DNA of 64,000 nucleotides from positions 31,270 to 95,269 of the forward strand of contig NZ_JBPAOH010000012.1 in the NCBI RefSeq assembly GCF_050875635.1, in the 5' to 3' direction. The notes under the pieces were generated by a model. The model was given only the letters and a program-made list of their open reading frames with translations. It had not been told where the DNA came from and did not search any database. A program made the position numbers and the translations under genes. Numbering within the stretch: the stretch's first letter is position 1; the number at the start of each line of letters is the position of its first letter. This DNA is from Hassallia sp050875635. GTDB taxonomy: Bacteria; Cyanobacteriota; Cyanobacteriia; Cyanobacteriales; Nostocaceae. Shown piece by piece: positions 18,091 to 27,063 of the stretch.

Positions 18091-18576
18091 TTAAACTTCT
18101 CGCCAGCAGCGACTGAATAAAGTCCCCGCAGCTAATAACTTCACAGCTTCCAGCACCCAGTAACCACCGTGTAACAAACTCATTCCCGCTGGAATTGTAG
18201 TAGCTGTTTCAAACAAATTCAATTGAACTCCAATTGCAGACATTTGTGGAGTTAAGAAATAAGTATCAACCAAAGATACAGCTAGTAGCAATACTGCTAA
18301 AACCACAGTACCAGCACGCCAGCTATGAGTTTTGCTCATAGCCAAAACACCAGTCAATATTATGCCAGCAGACAATAATTCAATGCGATTAAAATTCCAG
18401 AAGATTGCATAGCCTGCTGTGGCAAAACCTGCTTGAGTCATCATGCCGGAAAGATAAAGACTAGGCATAATTACCCAATCTAAAACTATACTAGCACTGA
18501 GCCAGAAGCCTAAAGTCAAGATAACAGCGGTTTGCCAAATCGGGCGCTTGAATTCAACGTTGGAAATAGCATTCAT
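18091..18576 (-). CDS. Small integral membrane protein of unknown function
   Basis: 161 residues with four or five hydrophobic segments (around 14-36, 50-75, 86-108 and 137-155). The LDWVIMPSLYLSGMM and VDTYFLTPQMSAIG segments resemble DUF4149-like four-helix membrane proteins, but I am not certain of the family. No catalytic motif is seen. It faces a divergent 265-bp promoter region shared with the DUF2808 gene. Confidence 0.6.
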   Translation of the reverse strand: MNAISNVEFKRPIWQTAVILTLGFWLSASIVLDWVIMPSLYLSGMMTQAGFATAGYAIFWNFNRIELLSAGIILTGVLAMSKTHSWRAGTVVLAVLLLAVSLVDTYFLTPQMSAIGVQLNLFETATTIPAGMSLLHGGYWVLEAVKLLAAGTLFSRCWREV

Positions 18577-18850
18577 AAAAATAATTGCCTGTATTTAATT
18601 TCTAGTTTGTCGCGTAAATAGTTACTTTGACAAGCAATCTCAATTATCTTTAACAATACAGTTGTTGCTTTTATTCGTGACTGATAAAATTTACTTTTCT
18701 TGACAAAACTTAACAAAGAAAAATAATTGTTGCTATTTGATGGTAATATAGGAATATAAACTAACTTCTTTAAAAGAAAGTTACCCGCAACGAGTTAGGT
18801 GCAACTTAAATCCCGATTAGCTTAATAAATTATTTTGAAGCGTGTTTTGT

Positions 18851-19438
18851 GTGAATAAAGCAATACATATAGTAGTTTTATTTAGCAGCGCAATTGCTTG
18901 GACAATCGGAATTGGCGGATATAGCGATCGCGTAAGTCAAGCAATTCAGTTGCGAGATGGCACAGTATATTTTGCCCAACCGCCGCGCCTGACGTATACA
19001 GCGACTACCTATAACGACGTTTACGTGTGGGGCGCGACATATTATTTTACAGTCAGCTTGCCAGATAATGCTGGCGAACCTTTACAAAAAATAACTATTA
19101 ACCAGCATGAGGGAGTAGATGACATCAAGTTTGAACTGAAAAAAAGTTACGCCTTTGAAGGTACACGTTCAAACAAAAAGCAGAAGTTACAACTAACAGA
19201 TGTCAGTAGAGATAAAAAGACAATATCGCTAACATTTAACCCGCCAGTGTCTCCAGGTAAAACCATTACAATTGGTTTGAAACCAGTGCAAAATCCTACA
19301 GTTAGCGGTGTTTATCTATTTGGAGTCACGGCTTTTCCGGCAGGTGAGAAATCACACGGGCAATTTCTCGGTTATGGAAGGCTGCAATTTTACAGCCACG
19401 GTTTTGACTCTGGATTTTTCCATCGTCCTTGGTTTTAA
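18851..19438 (+). CDS. DUF2808 exported protein
   Basis: 195 residues from GTG 18851 (GTG 18842 is the alternative). It has an N-terminal signal segment (IHIVVLFSSAIAWTIGIG) then a beta-rich domain with LRDGTVYFAQPPRL, YYFTVSLPDNAGEPLQKI and VSPGKTITIGLKP. This is the cyanobacterial DUF2808 pattern, a secreted or periplasmic protein of unknown role. Its stop codon overlaps a hairpin shared with the convergent cyclase gene. Confidence 0.85.
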   Translation: MNKAIHIVVLFSSAIAWTIGIGGYSDRVSQAIQLRDGTVYFAQPPRLTYTATTYNDVYVWGATYYFTVSLPDNAGEPLQKITINQHEGVDDIKFELKKSYAFEGTRSNKKQKLQLTDVSRDKKTISLTFNPPVSPGKTITIGLKPVQNPTVSGVYLFGVTAFPAGEKSHGQFLGYGRLQFYSHGFDSGFFHRPWF

Positions 19439-19496
19439 CTCGTAGTGAGCGCTGTCTTCGCTTAGACTTGAGCGAGTACAGCGCTTACTACGAGTT
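19437..19496. terminator. Bidirectional hairpin overlapping two stop codons
   Basis: AACTCGTAGTGAGCGCTGT (19437-19455) pairs with ACAGCGCTTACTACGAGTT (19478-19496) at 18 of 19 positions. The left arm includes part of the TAA of the DUF2808 gene and the right arm overlaps the TAA of the adenylate cyclase gene, so two convergent genes end inside one hairpin. Confidence 0.75.
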
Positions 19497-22080
19497 ACTT
19501 ATCTTTAAAAGTCCAGACACCTTCATCCCAATCTGCGTCCGTTGGAGGTTGGTGTATCCAGTGCTGACAACGCCGCACATGTAACCTAGCAGCTTGGTCA
19601 TGTTCGTCAACTTCTAAAACGCGATCAAACTCAGCTTTAGCCTTTTTAAAGTCGCGATTGAGATAATATTCTCGTCCTTTATGATAATACTCAATAACTT
19701 GTAGTTTTTCACTTTTTATAGAATCAGAACGCAAACCGATTAATTCATAAATTGCCACTGGCTCATTTCTACCTTTAACACGAATGTAATCTAGTTCCCT
19801 AGCCCAGACTTTATCTTGGCATGGTTTATAAGTATTATCACTAAGAATAATATCGCAACCATAGTGTTTGCTAACACTTTCTAAGCGGGAACCAAGGTTA
19901 ACACCGTCACCGATCGCCGTAAATTCCATTCGCTTGCTAGAACCAATATTACCACTAATTACAGTGTCAGAATTAATGCCAATACCAATGTTGATTCTCG
20001 GCTTACTAGCTGCGTAACGACGGGCATTAAATTCTTTTAAGCGATCGCGCATTTCTAAAGATGTTTGCACTGCCATCCAAGCGTGTTCTTCTAGGGGTAA
20101 AGGGGAACCAAACACCGCCATAATCGCATCGCCGATATATTTATCAAGAGTGCCTTTATGTTTGAAAATCGCCTCTACCATTGATTCAAAATATTCGTTG
20201 AGCATACTTACCACTTCTTCGGCTTCTAGGTTTTCGGTTAAAGTGGTGTAGCCGCGAATATCAGAAAATAAAATCGAAACTTCTTTGCGATCGCCTCCTA
20301 ATTTAGCATCATCCAACTTCAGCAATTCTTCTGCTAATTCCTGAGTCATGTAGCGGTACATTGTACTCTTGAGGCGCTTTTCATCGCTAATATCTTCCAT
20401 GACAACCAAGGCACCGCGAACTTGCCGATTATCGCTTGCATCGGCGATTGTGTTAATTGATAAATTAATACTGTGCTGTTCTATTTGATCGGCAATGAGT
20501 GTGCGATCGGGATAATATTGCTGACTGTATTTGAGGTTAGCTGCATTTAAAGCATTCTGACACCACTTGCTAAAGTCACCTTCTTTGATACGGATGACAT
20601 CAGTAATTAATTTACCTTCTAAACGGTCTTCTGCCTCAAGCCCTAACAAACGTTTAGCACTTTCATTCGCGGCAATAATTAATCCAGCTTTATCAGTAGA
20701 AACCACACCATTAGAAAGACTGCGTAAAATGTCGCGTTGCATTTGTTCTTGTTGTTTAACTGTGGCAAACAACTGAGCATTTTGCAATGCAACTCCCGCT
20801 TGAATATTAAAAGCTTCCATAAACTCTTCATCGTTGCTGTCAAAACTAGCTTGGAAGCATTCAGGCGCTTTGGGCCATGAATTCGGGTTATAATTGGGAA
20901 AATCGCCGGATTTCTTTTTATTTACTAGCTGGGTAACACCAATCAATTCTTGATCGGCGTTAAACACTGGCATACAAAGTAAGCTACATGTGCGATAGCC
21001 ATTTTGCTTGTCCATGTGTCTGGCTGTATCAGAGTCAGGATGGTCATATAAATCAAAGGGAATATTTAGCGTTTTCCCAGATTCTGCTACTTTACCAGCA
21101 AAGCCTTTACCGATTGGGATTCGCAACTCTTTGGTAGAATTATCATCTTGAGTAATTTTCGTCCACAATTCACCTGCCTCGCGGTCTATTAACCATAGAG
21201 TACTGCGATCGGCGTTCATTAGTTGCTTCGCCTCGTCCATCACCCGCTTCAAGGTGTCTTCTAAGTCGAGATTGCTTTGAGAAAGAGACTTTATCGCTTT
21301 CATCAACGCTGCTGCTGCTCTTTGTTTTTGGGTTGCGACATAAAAAGAGCGCGATGATTCTAAAATTAGGCGAATTGAAGGGGCGAATTCCTGAAATAAT
21401 TGTTCGTCAGCGCTGGTAAAGCCCCTAATATCAATTCTGTCGGAAATAGGCACCTTTGCATTGTCAGGAGATAATAATTTATTCAGTAATTGTACTACTG
21501 CGACTAATCGCCCTTGTTGATTTAATAACGGCAGAGCTAACATCGTGTAAGTGCGGTAGCCGGTTCTTTTTTCTTGTTCTTGGGCAAATACCGATCGCGG
21601 ATCTTCATAAAAATCATAGGGGATATTAATCGCTCTTTTATGCATGGCGACTTCACCGGCAATTCCTTTATTCGCTGGAATGCGAATTTCTAGAGAGCGA
21701 TCGCCTTCTGCTTCTGCCAAAATTGACCAAAGTTCTTGTTTTTCTTCATCTAATAAAAATATTGTCGTTCGGTCTGCTCCTAGTAATTCCCCGGTCTTCA
21801 GTGTTATCGTATGTAACATTTCTTGCAGAATGTTTTCAAACCCGTGGGAATCCAGCATGGAAAGGGTTTGATTCACAATCAGCAGTTTTTGTTCTACTTC
21901 GGTAACAACCTGTTGAAAAGTATCCTGGGTGAGGGCAGCCAGAAAATTAGATATAGTGCCTTTTCTTTTGGCGAGGACACCCACAGAAGCAGAATTTGGC
22001 TTCAAATCGCCGTTTTCTTGATTGCAAACCCCAATAATCAAATCAGCGGCTGACCCGCAACTACGTTGATACACTGACAT
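19495..22080 (-). CDS. GAF-GAF-PAS class III adenylate cyclase with TPR-like tail (CyaB1/CyaB2 type)
   Basis: 861 residues. GAF-A (~80-240) and GAF-B (~270-435) each keep an NK...F...DE pattern (NKLLS with FTSADE; NKKKS with FDSNDE), the cyclic-nucleotide-binding NKFDE motif. A PAS domain (~445-560) and a catalytic domain (~595-770) follow, with metal-binding FSDIRGYTT and KYIGDAIMAVFG and the MEFTAIGDGVNLGSRL substrate segment. A TPR-like helix pair (~795-835) ends the chain. Architecture and length match Anabaena CyaB1/CyaB2, where cAMP binding to GAF activates the enzyme. The product is probably cAMP. It is cytoplasmic. Confidence 0.93.
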   Translation of the reverse strand: MSVYQRSCGSAADLIIGVCNQENGDLKPNSASVGVLAKRKGTISNFLAALTQDTFQQVVTEVEQKLLIVNQTLSMLDSHGFENILQEMLHTITLKTGELLGADRTTIFLLDEEKQELWSILAEAEGDRSLEIRIPANKGIAGEVAMHKRAINIPYDFYEDPRSVFAQEQEKRTGYRTYTMLALPLLNQQGRLVAVVQLLNKLLSPDNAKVPISDRIDIRGFTSADEQLFQEFAPSIRLILESSRSFYVATQKQRAAAALMKAIKSLSQSNLDLEDTLKRVMDEAKQLMNADRSTLWLIDREAGELWTKITQDDNSTKELRIPIGKGFAGKVAESGKTLNIPFDLYDHPDSDTARHMDKQNGYRTCSLLCMPVFNADQELIGVTQLVNKKKSGDFPNYNPNSWPKAPECFQASFDSNDEEFMEAFNIQAGVALQNAQLFATVKQQEQMQRDILRSLSNGVVSTDKAGLIIAANESAKRLLGLEAEDRLEGKLITDVIRIKEGDFSKWCQNALNAANLKYSQQYYPDRTLIADQIEQHSINLSINTIADASDNRQVRGALVVMEDISDEKRLKSTMYRYMTQELAEELLKLDDAKLGGDRKEVSILFSDIRGYTTLTENLEAEEVVSMLNEYFESMVEAIFKHKGTLDKYIGDAIMAVFGSPLPLEEHAWMAVQTSLEMRDRLKEFNARRYAASKPRINIGIGINSDTVISGNIGSSKRMEFTAIGDGVNLGSRLESVSKHYGCDIILSDNTYKPCQDKVWARELDYIRVKGRNEPVAIYELIGLRSDSIKSEKLQVIEYYHKGREYYLNRDFKKAKAEFDRVLEVDEHDQAARLHVRRCQHWIHQPPTDADWDEGVWTFKDK

Positions 22081-22225
22081 AAGTGGTTTTAGATATAAGA
22101 TTAGATTTAGGAATGTTTATGAATGTCATGAGATGTATGTAAGTGTTGCTGATAGCAACAATCGCTACATATTATCCACAGTTTAATCGGTTGTCGAGCT
22201 AGCGTCATCAAGTTCGGCATTGGGC

Positions 22226-22451
22226 ATTGGGGAGGCAGTGCGTTGGGCGGCTAGCCTTCGGCAACGCCAAGGGCGAACGCCGACTTGAAGCATCTGCCGT
22301 CATTGGGCATTGGGCATCGGTAAAAAAGAAGAAATATTTCTCCCCCTGCCCCCCTGCCCCCATGCCCCATTACCCATTCCCCATGCCCCATGCCCCCAAC
22401 GGGAGAGCCAGTCGCCTGCGGAGGGAAACCCTCCCGCAGCGCTGGACTCAC
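22226..22451. repeat. Mixed repeat region including 59-bp palindrome copy 2
   Basis: Contains a palindromic element with GGAGGCAGTGCGTTGGGCGG (22229-22293), CCCCCTGC and CCCCATG tandem units, and at 22393-22451 the exact inverse of the 59-bp repeat at 16779-16837. The GGCAGTGCGTTGGG motif recurs at about 23174. No gene is seen in 22081-22562. Confidence 0.8.
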
Positions 22452-22562
22452 CATTACCCATTCCCCATTCCCTAAAAGAAGTGTGAAATTATGTACGCGA
22501 TCGCCCATCATGAAGCCAAAAACGCATAAAATTCCCAAATCTGCCATAGCTGCGAGGCGTGT

Positions 22563-22916
22563 ATGAATTGGATTAAAGTACTAACTCAAGATGAACTACC
22601 ACCACAAGAGCGGAAAGTTGTCAAAGTTGAACAACGCGCTATTCTACTGCTTCACCATGACAACCAAATATACGCTGTAGAAAATTCCTGTCCGCACTTG
22701 GGGCTACCGATGCGAAAGGGCAAACTAACAGAAGATGGAGCGATTATTTGTCCTTTTCACCGCAGCGCCTTCGACTTACGTACCGGTAATATTAAGGAAT
22801 GGAGTCCTTTTCCCCCCGGTATTGGCAAGGTGATGGGGATGATGTCCAAAGAAAAAGCACTAGCTGTTTTTCCTACCCGTGTAGATGAAGGTAGTATCTG
22901 GGTAGGGTTGCAATAG
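22563..22916 (+). CDS. Rieske [2Fe-2S] ferredoxin-like protein
   Basis: 117 residues, a stand-alone Rieske domain. The cluster-binding motifs C-x-H (NSCPHLGLPM, residues ~43-48) and C-x2-H (CPFHRSAFDLRTG, ~64-67) are intact. Such proteins pass electrons to Rieske-type oxygenases or serve as small ferredoxins, as in the NirD/BphF families. No oxygenase lies next door, so the partner is unknown. It is flanked on both sides by repeat-rich DNA. Confidence 0.9.
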   Translation: MNWIKVLTQDELPPQERKVVKVEQRAILLLHHDNQIYAVENSCPHLGLPMRKGKLTEDGAIICPFHRSAFDLRTGNIKEWSPFPPGIGKVMGMMSKEKALAVFPTRVDEGSIWVGLQ

Positions 22917-22976
22917 CCCCAACACTCTATAAGGGTGCAGCGTTGTGCGTACAAAAGACATAGGAGTGAAAAAGAA

Positions 22977-23345
22977 TGTAGAGACGCGATCAATCGCATC
23001 TCTACAAGGGTTATAGACAACGCATAATTAATTTTTACCAGATGTCTAAAGGCTGTAAAGACAGCCTGCATTTGATTTTAGCCTACGCAGGTAAGCTCTG
23101 TTTGTCAAGCCTCACCAGTGCTTTGGTAAGGCAGCGCGGTCTTCTCCCAAAGGGAGAGGCTAGCGCCAAGGGGAGGCAGTGCGTTGGGGAGACAGCGCCG
23201 TGGGCGGGTTTCCCGCAAAGCTCGCCGGACAGAATCTTCTGTCCGGCAGACTTTGCGACTTGAGGCGACTGTCGTCGGCTCCGCCGACAGTCACGCACCT
23301 GCCGTGGTTCCCCCCATGAGCGACTGCCGCAAGGGTTTACCAAAA
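22977..23345. repeat. Cluster of palindromic dispersed repeats
   Basis: GTAGAGACGCG...CATCTCTAC hairpin (22978-23006), GGCTGTAAAGACAGCC (23050-23065), TCTCCCAAAGGGAGA (23134-23148), GGCAGTGCGTTGGGGAGACAG (23173 on), CCGGACAGAATCTTCTGTCCGG (23224-23245), and GACTGTCG with CGACAGTC arms near 23270-23292. Short ORFs here overlap these palindromes and are not believable genes. Confidence 0.75.
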
Positions 23346-23393
23346 GACGCGCACCTGGCGTCCAAGCTTATAGCCTGAGGGCTATTCATGTTA

Positions 23394-24143
23394 TTACCGA
23401 GAAGAACTATCTGGATTATCGTTCTCACTAGACGAAGAACTGCTACTGGGTGTTACATCTGTTTTATTTTGTTTCTCTTCGGGAGTAGCTGTACTATTAC
23501 CGCTTTGTAAAGTTGTGGGAGAAGTAGTAGTGCTGCTACTACTATTTGAGCTTGATGAGGGGGTGGGGGTAATTGGTGCAGCCGTTTGTTTAGCCGCAGG
23601 CTGTTGAGGTGGAACAGTGATGTTAATGTTAGGTTTAACCGTTGGTGCGGGTGCAGCTTTCTGTTGAGGTACGGGTATAAAAACTGGAACTTCCTTGGTT
23701 TTTTCAACAGGAACTTCCTTAGTTCTTTCAATAATTGTAGTTTGGGGTTGAGGCGTTACAGTTACTGTGGGAGTTGGGGTAGGAGATGGGCTGCTAACCG
23801 GTACAGGAACCGCTACTGGTGCAACAGTGTTATCTACAGCTTGATCGGGTTGATTAAAATACCACACAGAACCGCCGATCAAGCCTGCTAAGGCAGTAAG
23901 CAAAATACCGATTAACAATCCACGATTGGCGTTTTCATTATCGCGTTGTGTGAGAGTTTCTTCTTGGTAGATACGTTCAGATGTTTGACCGTTAAGATAA
24001 CCATTCTCGTAGGATTTCGGATCTACTTTGTTACTAACTGTTTCTGAAGTTCGCGTCACGTTGGTGTGAATATTTCCGCTATTGTCGGTGTAACTTTCTT
24101 GCACTTTTTCGCGGTAACTTTTGTTTTCGTTGGGGTTAGTCAT
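23394..24143 (-). CDS. Single-span membrane protein with long Pro/Ser/Thr-rich tail
   Basis: 249 residues. Residues 1-70 are polar (NPNENKSYREKVQESYTD), residues ~72-95 form one membrane helix (GLLIGILLTALAGLIGG), and the remainder is proline-, serine- and threonine-rich and likely disordered (PSPTPTPTVTVTPQPQ; repeated KEVPVEKTKEVPV). A cyanobacterial hypothetical; no enzyme motif. The tail may span or tether in the periplasm. Confidence 0.6.
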   Translation of the reverse strand: MTNPNENKSYREKVQESYTDNSGNIHTNVTRTSETVSNKVDPKSYENGYLNGQTSERIYQEETLTQRDNENANRGLLIGILLTALAGLIGGSVWYFNQPDQAVDNTVAPVAVPVPVSSPSPTPTPTVTVTPQPQTTIIERTKEVPVEKTKEVPVFIPVPQQKAAPAPTVKPNINITVPPQQPAAKQTAAPITPTPSSSSNSSSSTTTSPTTLQSGNSTATPEEKQNKTDVTPSSSSSSSENDNPDSSSR

Positions 24144-24552
24144 ACGTGTTGTTTTTCTGAATGTAAAAGTTTGATAAAGCTATAGCCAAACAGCCTTGAA
24201 GCTTTTTCAGTGGTAAACCGGAAAAAAACATTCTTGGTGTTATTTGAAACCGTGTTTCAATGTATTGTCAGAATAACTTCGGCATTGGTGAAAACAGTTC
24301 TGTCCAAAGAGGTGATATAAACTTCCTCCCAAGGAGGGATTGTTTTACCTAAAGTAGGAGATTGATATTGGTGGAGCTATTTTAAAATGTTGCTAAAATC
24401 GTTTTATTCGGTTCAGTTCTGGAGGCTGTTTTATCTAGCGCTACCCCGATCAACATATGCCTGTTTAAGCTAAATAATAAAACTTGTATTAATTGCGTCT
24501 GCTTTAAACTAAAAATAAAAAATTGAAGCGGACGAACGAGCGAGGTTATGTG
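24144..24552. other. Divergent intergenic region
   Basis: A small hairpin CCTCCCAAGGAGG lies near 24330. Otherwise I see nothing beyond AT-rich sequence that would hold the promoters of the flanking genes. Confidence 0.4.
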
Positions 24553-24930
24553 ATGAAACGTTTTATTGTAAGCTGTTTGTCTATTTTGTCTTTAGTAGCA
24601 ACAACTCAGTCGCTGACAAGCGCTCATACTATAACGCAAAACCCAGCTAGGTCTAATGCTAGCCAAGGCACTGGCAACTTGCTCAATTACCCTAGCGGAA
24701 CGCGCATTTATAATAATGGTTCGCTTAACCTAAACAATAGAAAGATAATTTATCCATCCGTGACGATAAATCATGGTGACGGATCTAGTACTTACTATTA
24801 CTCAAATGGAACGCGCATCACCACTGAAAAAAATACAGTTAGCCCTAGTGGGACTTTTATCATACAAGGCATAAATGGGGGACTGAACAATGGAAATAGA
24901 ATTAACCCAATTCAAAACGGGAACCTTTAG
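24553..24930 (+). CDS. Small exported protein, unknown function
   Basis: 125 residues from ATG 24553; a TTG at 24523 would add ten unlikely residues before the signal peptide. Signal MKRFIVSCLSILSLVATTQS, cleavage probably near TSAHT. The mature part is Asn/Gly/Tyr-rich with two similar stretches (YPSGTRIYNNGSLNLNN and YYSNGTRITTEKN), each like the short beta-hairpin repeats of surface proteins. No recognised family. Confidence 0.5.
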   Translation: MKRFIVSCLSILSLVATTQSLTSAHTITQNPARSNASQGTGNLLNYPSGTRIYNNGSLNLNNRKIIYPSVTINHGDGSSTYYYSNGTRITTEKNTVSPSGTFIIQGINGGLNNGNRINPIQNGNL

Positions 24931-25037
24931 AACTCACATTCGGAATTATCAACTGTCACATATCCTGTGAAAGTTAAACTACGTGCGTTAAGTATTTTAG
25001 GCTACTTCAACAAGTAAATACTACGCAGTAACGGTAG

Positions 25038-25145
25038 TGCGATCGCTCTTTTATTGAGTTGGGTTTACTGTCTTTAGAGTGGGAAGGATTTAACGTGGGT
25101 GTGGTTGAAGTGGATCAAGATGATGAGGGGAATATTATTGAGTAA
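25038..25145 (+). pseudogene. Possible fragment of a small-protein gene
   Basis: The frame reads CDRSFIELGLLSLEWEGFNV then GVVEVDQDDEGNIIE and stops at TAA 25143-25145. The acidic end looks like a real C-terminus, but no start codon or ribosome-binding site precedes it. Low certainty; the rest of 24931-25334 is empty. Confidence 0.25.
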
Positions 25146-25334
25146 AAGAAATAATCATAAAAGAACTGCGCTGCTTGAATGAGTAGATTGCATAATGTTC
25201 ATTTATTTAATCTATTGAAAGAGCGAATTTGTTTAACAACTTATGAGGGGAGAACCTCTGTCTAGGGAATGATTTGGGTTGGGAGCCAAATGAAGTAATA
25301 ATAGAATGCTAAATAAAAATCGAGATTGTATTCT

Positions 25335-25781
25335 ATGAAACGGAATTATTTAACGAAAGGGCTTTCGACTGTGGGACGCTTTTTGGCTACAACTCTGTTT
25401 TGTGTGCTTGCTGTCGCCTTCGTCTGGCAGGGTGCGTTTTTCTCAAACACCGCAGCAATGGCTAATCCGGCTGTAAACTTAATCGCTTCGGCAGACGCAG
25501 GCGATCAAGTTAAAGATAAAGTTGAGGAAGGTGCTGGAGCAGCCAAAAATTTCATCCGAGATACACAAGATAAAGTTAAGCAAACTGCAAGGAAAAATGC
25601 TTCTAAAGTTGACGAAGCAACTGACAATGGTAGTTTTGTTGAGCGCAAAGCAAAAAGTGATAAGGCTACAATTGAGAAAAGAGCAAACGAAGATGCAGCT
25701 CGGACTGAGAAAGCAGTAGACAACTCAAAGAATGCTGTTCAAGGCGTTGTTGATAAAATCAAGGATGCTTTTAGCAACTAG
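25335..25781 (+). CDS. Exported or membrane-anchored helical protein of unknown function
   Basis: 148 residues from ATG 25335 (TTG 25326 would add three residues). An N-terminal hydrophobic segment (FLATTLFCVLAVAFVWQGAFF) is followed by ~100 residues of charged amphipathic helix (DQVKDKVEEGAGAAKNFIRD and DKATIEKRANEDAARTEKA), reminiscent of LEA- or apolipoprotein-like stress proteins. Upstream, 25200-25330, I see no clear promoter. Confidence 0.6.
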   Translation: MKRNYLTKGLSTVGRFLATTLFCVLAVAFVWQGAFFSNTAAMANPAVNLIASADAGDQVKDKVEEGAGAAKNFIRDTQDKVKQTARKNASKVDEATDNGSFVERKAKSDKATIEKRANEDAARTEKAVDNSKNAVQGVVDKIKDAFSN

Positions 25782-26073
25782 AGAATAGATAGGCGCTGTT
25801 GATAGTAAGCAGTTACAAGACAACGCACCTAGGTTAAAAATAGGTTATACGTTCAGATTTGGAAAAACTGGACGTATAAACCGTGAAAAAACCGGGATTA
25901 TCGCTTCATATACAAGCGCGTATAACCAAGAATCATCGAGTTTAGTGAAATTATTACGACTGCTTTTCGCAGTATTCGGACTCTCAAGGATTTCGCTATC
26001 AAATCTGGATAACGTCAAAGAATCTCAAATGGTTCAATTGTGATTATTTGAATTATCCTGATAATTCTACTTT

Positions 26074-26361
26074 TTAATCTTGAGATTCTTCGTTCATTGT
26101 TTGTGATTCGCTTTCCGGTTCTATGATGACTTTCGGCTGAGGTTTAACAGGTTTTGGACCCCGCGCTAGGGCTGGATTAACCGATTGCCTGGATTCATCT
26201 TTAAAGGATGCTTTTTTGCCTCTACCCTTTGAGCGGTCATCACTTTGTTTTGAGCTTTTGGGATTGGATTGAGGAGTCGGCATAGAATCCGAATTTTCTG
26301 ACTTGCTGTCATTACCTGAATCGGGCTGACGTTCCGATTTTTTGATTGGGCGTTCTACCAT
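26074..26361 (-). CDS. Small disordered polar protein
   Basis: 95 residues, rich in Ser, Lys, Pro, Glu and Gln with no hydrophobic core (SMPTPQSNPKSSKQSDDRSK, then GPKPVKPQPKVIIEPESES). No recognised family. A minus-strand AT-rich leader precedes the ATG. It is about 90 bp from the CRISPR remnant and could be unrelated to it. Confidence 0.45.
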   Translation of the reverse strand: MVERPIKKSERQPDSGNDSKSENSDSMPTPQSNPKSSKQSDDRSKGRGKKASFKDESRQSVNPALARGPKPVKPQPKVIIEPESESQTMNEESQD

Positions 26362-26453
26362 TGTTAAATTTTGTTAATTTACTTGTCTAGTATATCGCTT
26401 TGGCAATGCGTGAAAGTTGCGATCGTTGATGAATTCTATTTCTTTATCGGGAA

Positions 26454-26680
26454 GTTTCAATTTCGTTGCCCGGTTTCATTTATTTGAAAGGTTAAGGTCA
26501 TGTTGCCTACTGACGCTATCCGTTACGTGTTTCAATCCCGCAAGCGGGTTTCATTTATTTGAAAGATAGCGCACGCCGCATTTTCGCCCACGAGCCATAG
26601 TTTCAATCCCGCAAGCGGGAATCATTTATTTGAAAGGAGAAGATTGTTGATTAAATGGCTGCGAGTATCTCCGTTTCAAT
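26454..26680. CRISPR. Short, decaying CRISPR array (three repeats plus a truncated one)
   Basis: 37-bp repeats at 26454-26490, 26529-26565 and 26600-26636 start GTTTCAAT and end CATTTATTTGAAAG. The middle is the CCCGCAAGCGGG stem in copies 2 and 3 but is degenerate in copy 1 (TTCGTTGCCCGG). Spacers are 38, 34 and 36 bp. An eight-base GTTTCAAT stub at 26673-26680 marks a broken fourth repeat. Copy 3 has GGGAATCATT, while copies 1 and 2 have TTTCATT. Adjacent cas3 and cas6 remnants show the array lost its machinery, though foreign Cas6 encoded elsewhere could still process it. Confidence 0.92.
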
Positions 26681-26844
26681 AAGGCGTAATTTTTTGATTT
26701 CTTTTGGCAAGCAAATTTTCTGCAAGCTGCAATCTCGACATTTTTTAGGATGGTCGATAGGTGGTGGCATTGTTTAGGCGATCGCATTGCGTTTGTCCCA
26801 TACCCATTGAGGTTTTGCGTCCAACTCCCGAAAAAAAAGCAAAA

Positions 26845-27030
26845 TTGGCATTTTAAGGGTGAATTTTGGTTGGAATGAACTATGGACGCAGCTTCAGGAT
26901 TTCCCAACGCCAGCCATTGTAAAACTAAAGCGTGCAGCGATCGCGATAAAGTTGGTGGTATATCTCCAACATCGGCTGCTGCAAGTTCGACAGCTTTGAT
27001 GCGATTGCGATTTTCTTGAAGTAACACGCG
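26845..27030 (-). pseudogene. cas6: cas6 N-terminal fragment
   Basis: The minus frame after the cas3 remnant reads ELAAADVGDIPPTLSRSLHA then LVLQWLALGNPEAASIVHSN and NSPLK. This matches the N-terminal strand-helix region of cyanobacterial Cas6 CRISPR-RNA endoribonucleases (PTLSRSLHALVLQWL style). The sequence then degenerates (CQFCFFFGSW) and the rest of Cas6 is missing. The upstream part is not a proper start; it runs in from GTG 27027. Identification is from memory of the family, so moderate confidence. Confidence 0.6.
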
Positions 27031-27063
27031 ATCGCCTTTATAAAGTCCAATAAAGATAAATCT

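Noticed and set aside
23042..23378. Overlapping ORFs on both strands
   Set aside because: They consist of palindromic dispersed repeats and read as arginine- and serine-rich nonsense.
25238..25310. Possible tRNA because of GGGGAGAACCTCTG and GGGTTGGGAGCCAAA pieces
   Set aside because: The arms do not assemble into a cloverleaf and there is no TTCGA-type loop or acceptor stem.
26626..27027. A single 133-codon gene
   Set aside because: Only its first ~50 codons look like Cas6; the rest runs through degenerate DNA into the CRISPR repeat.
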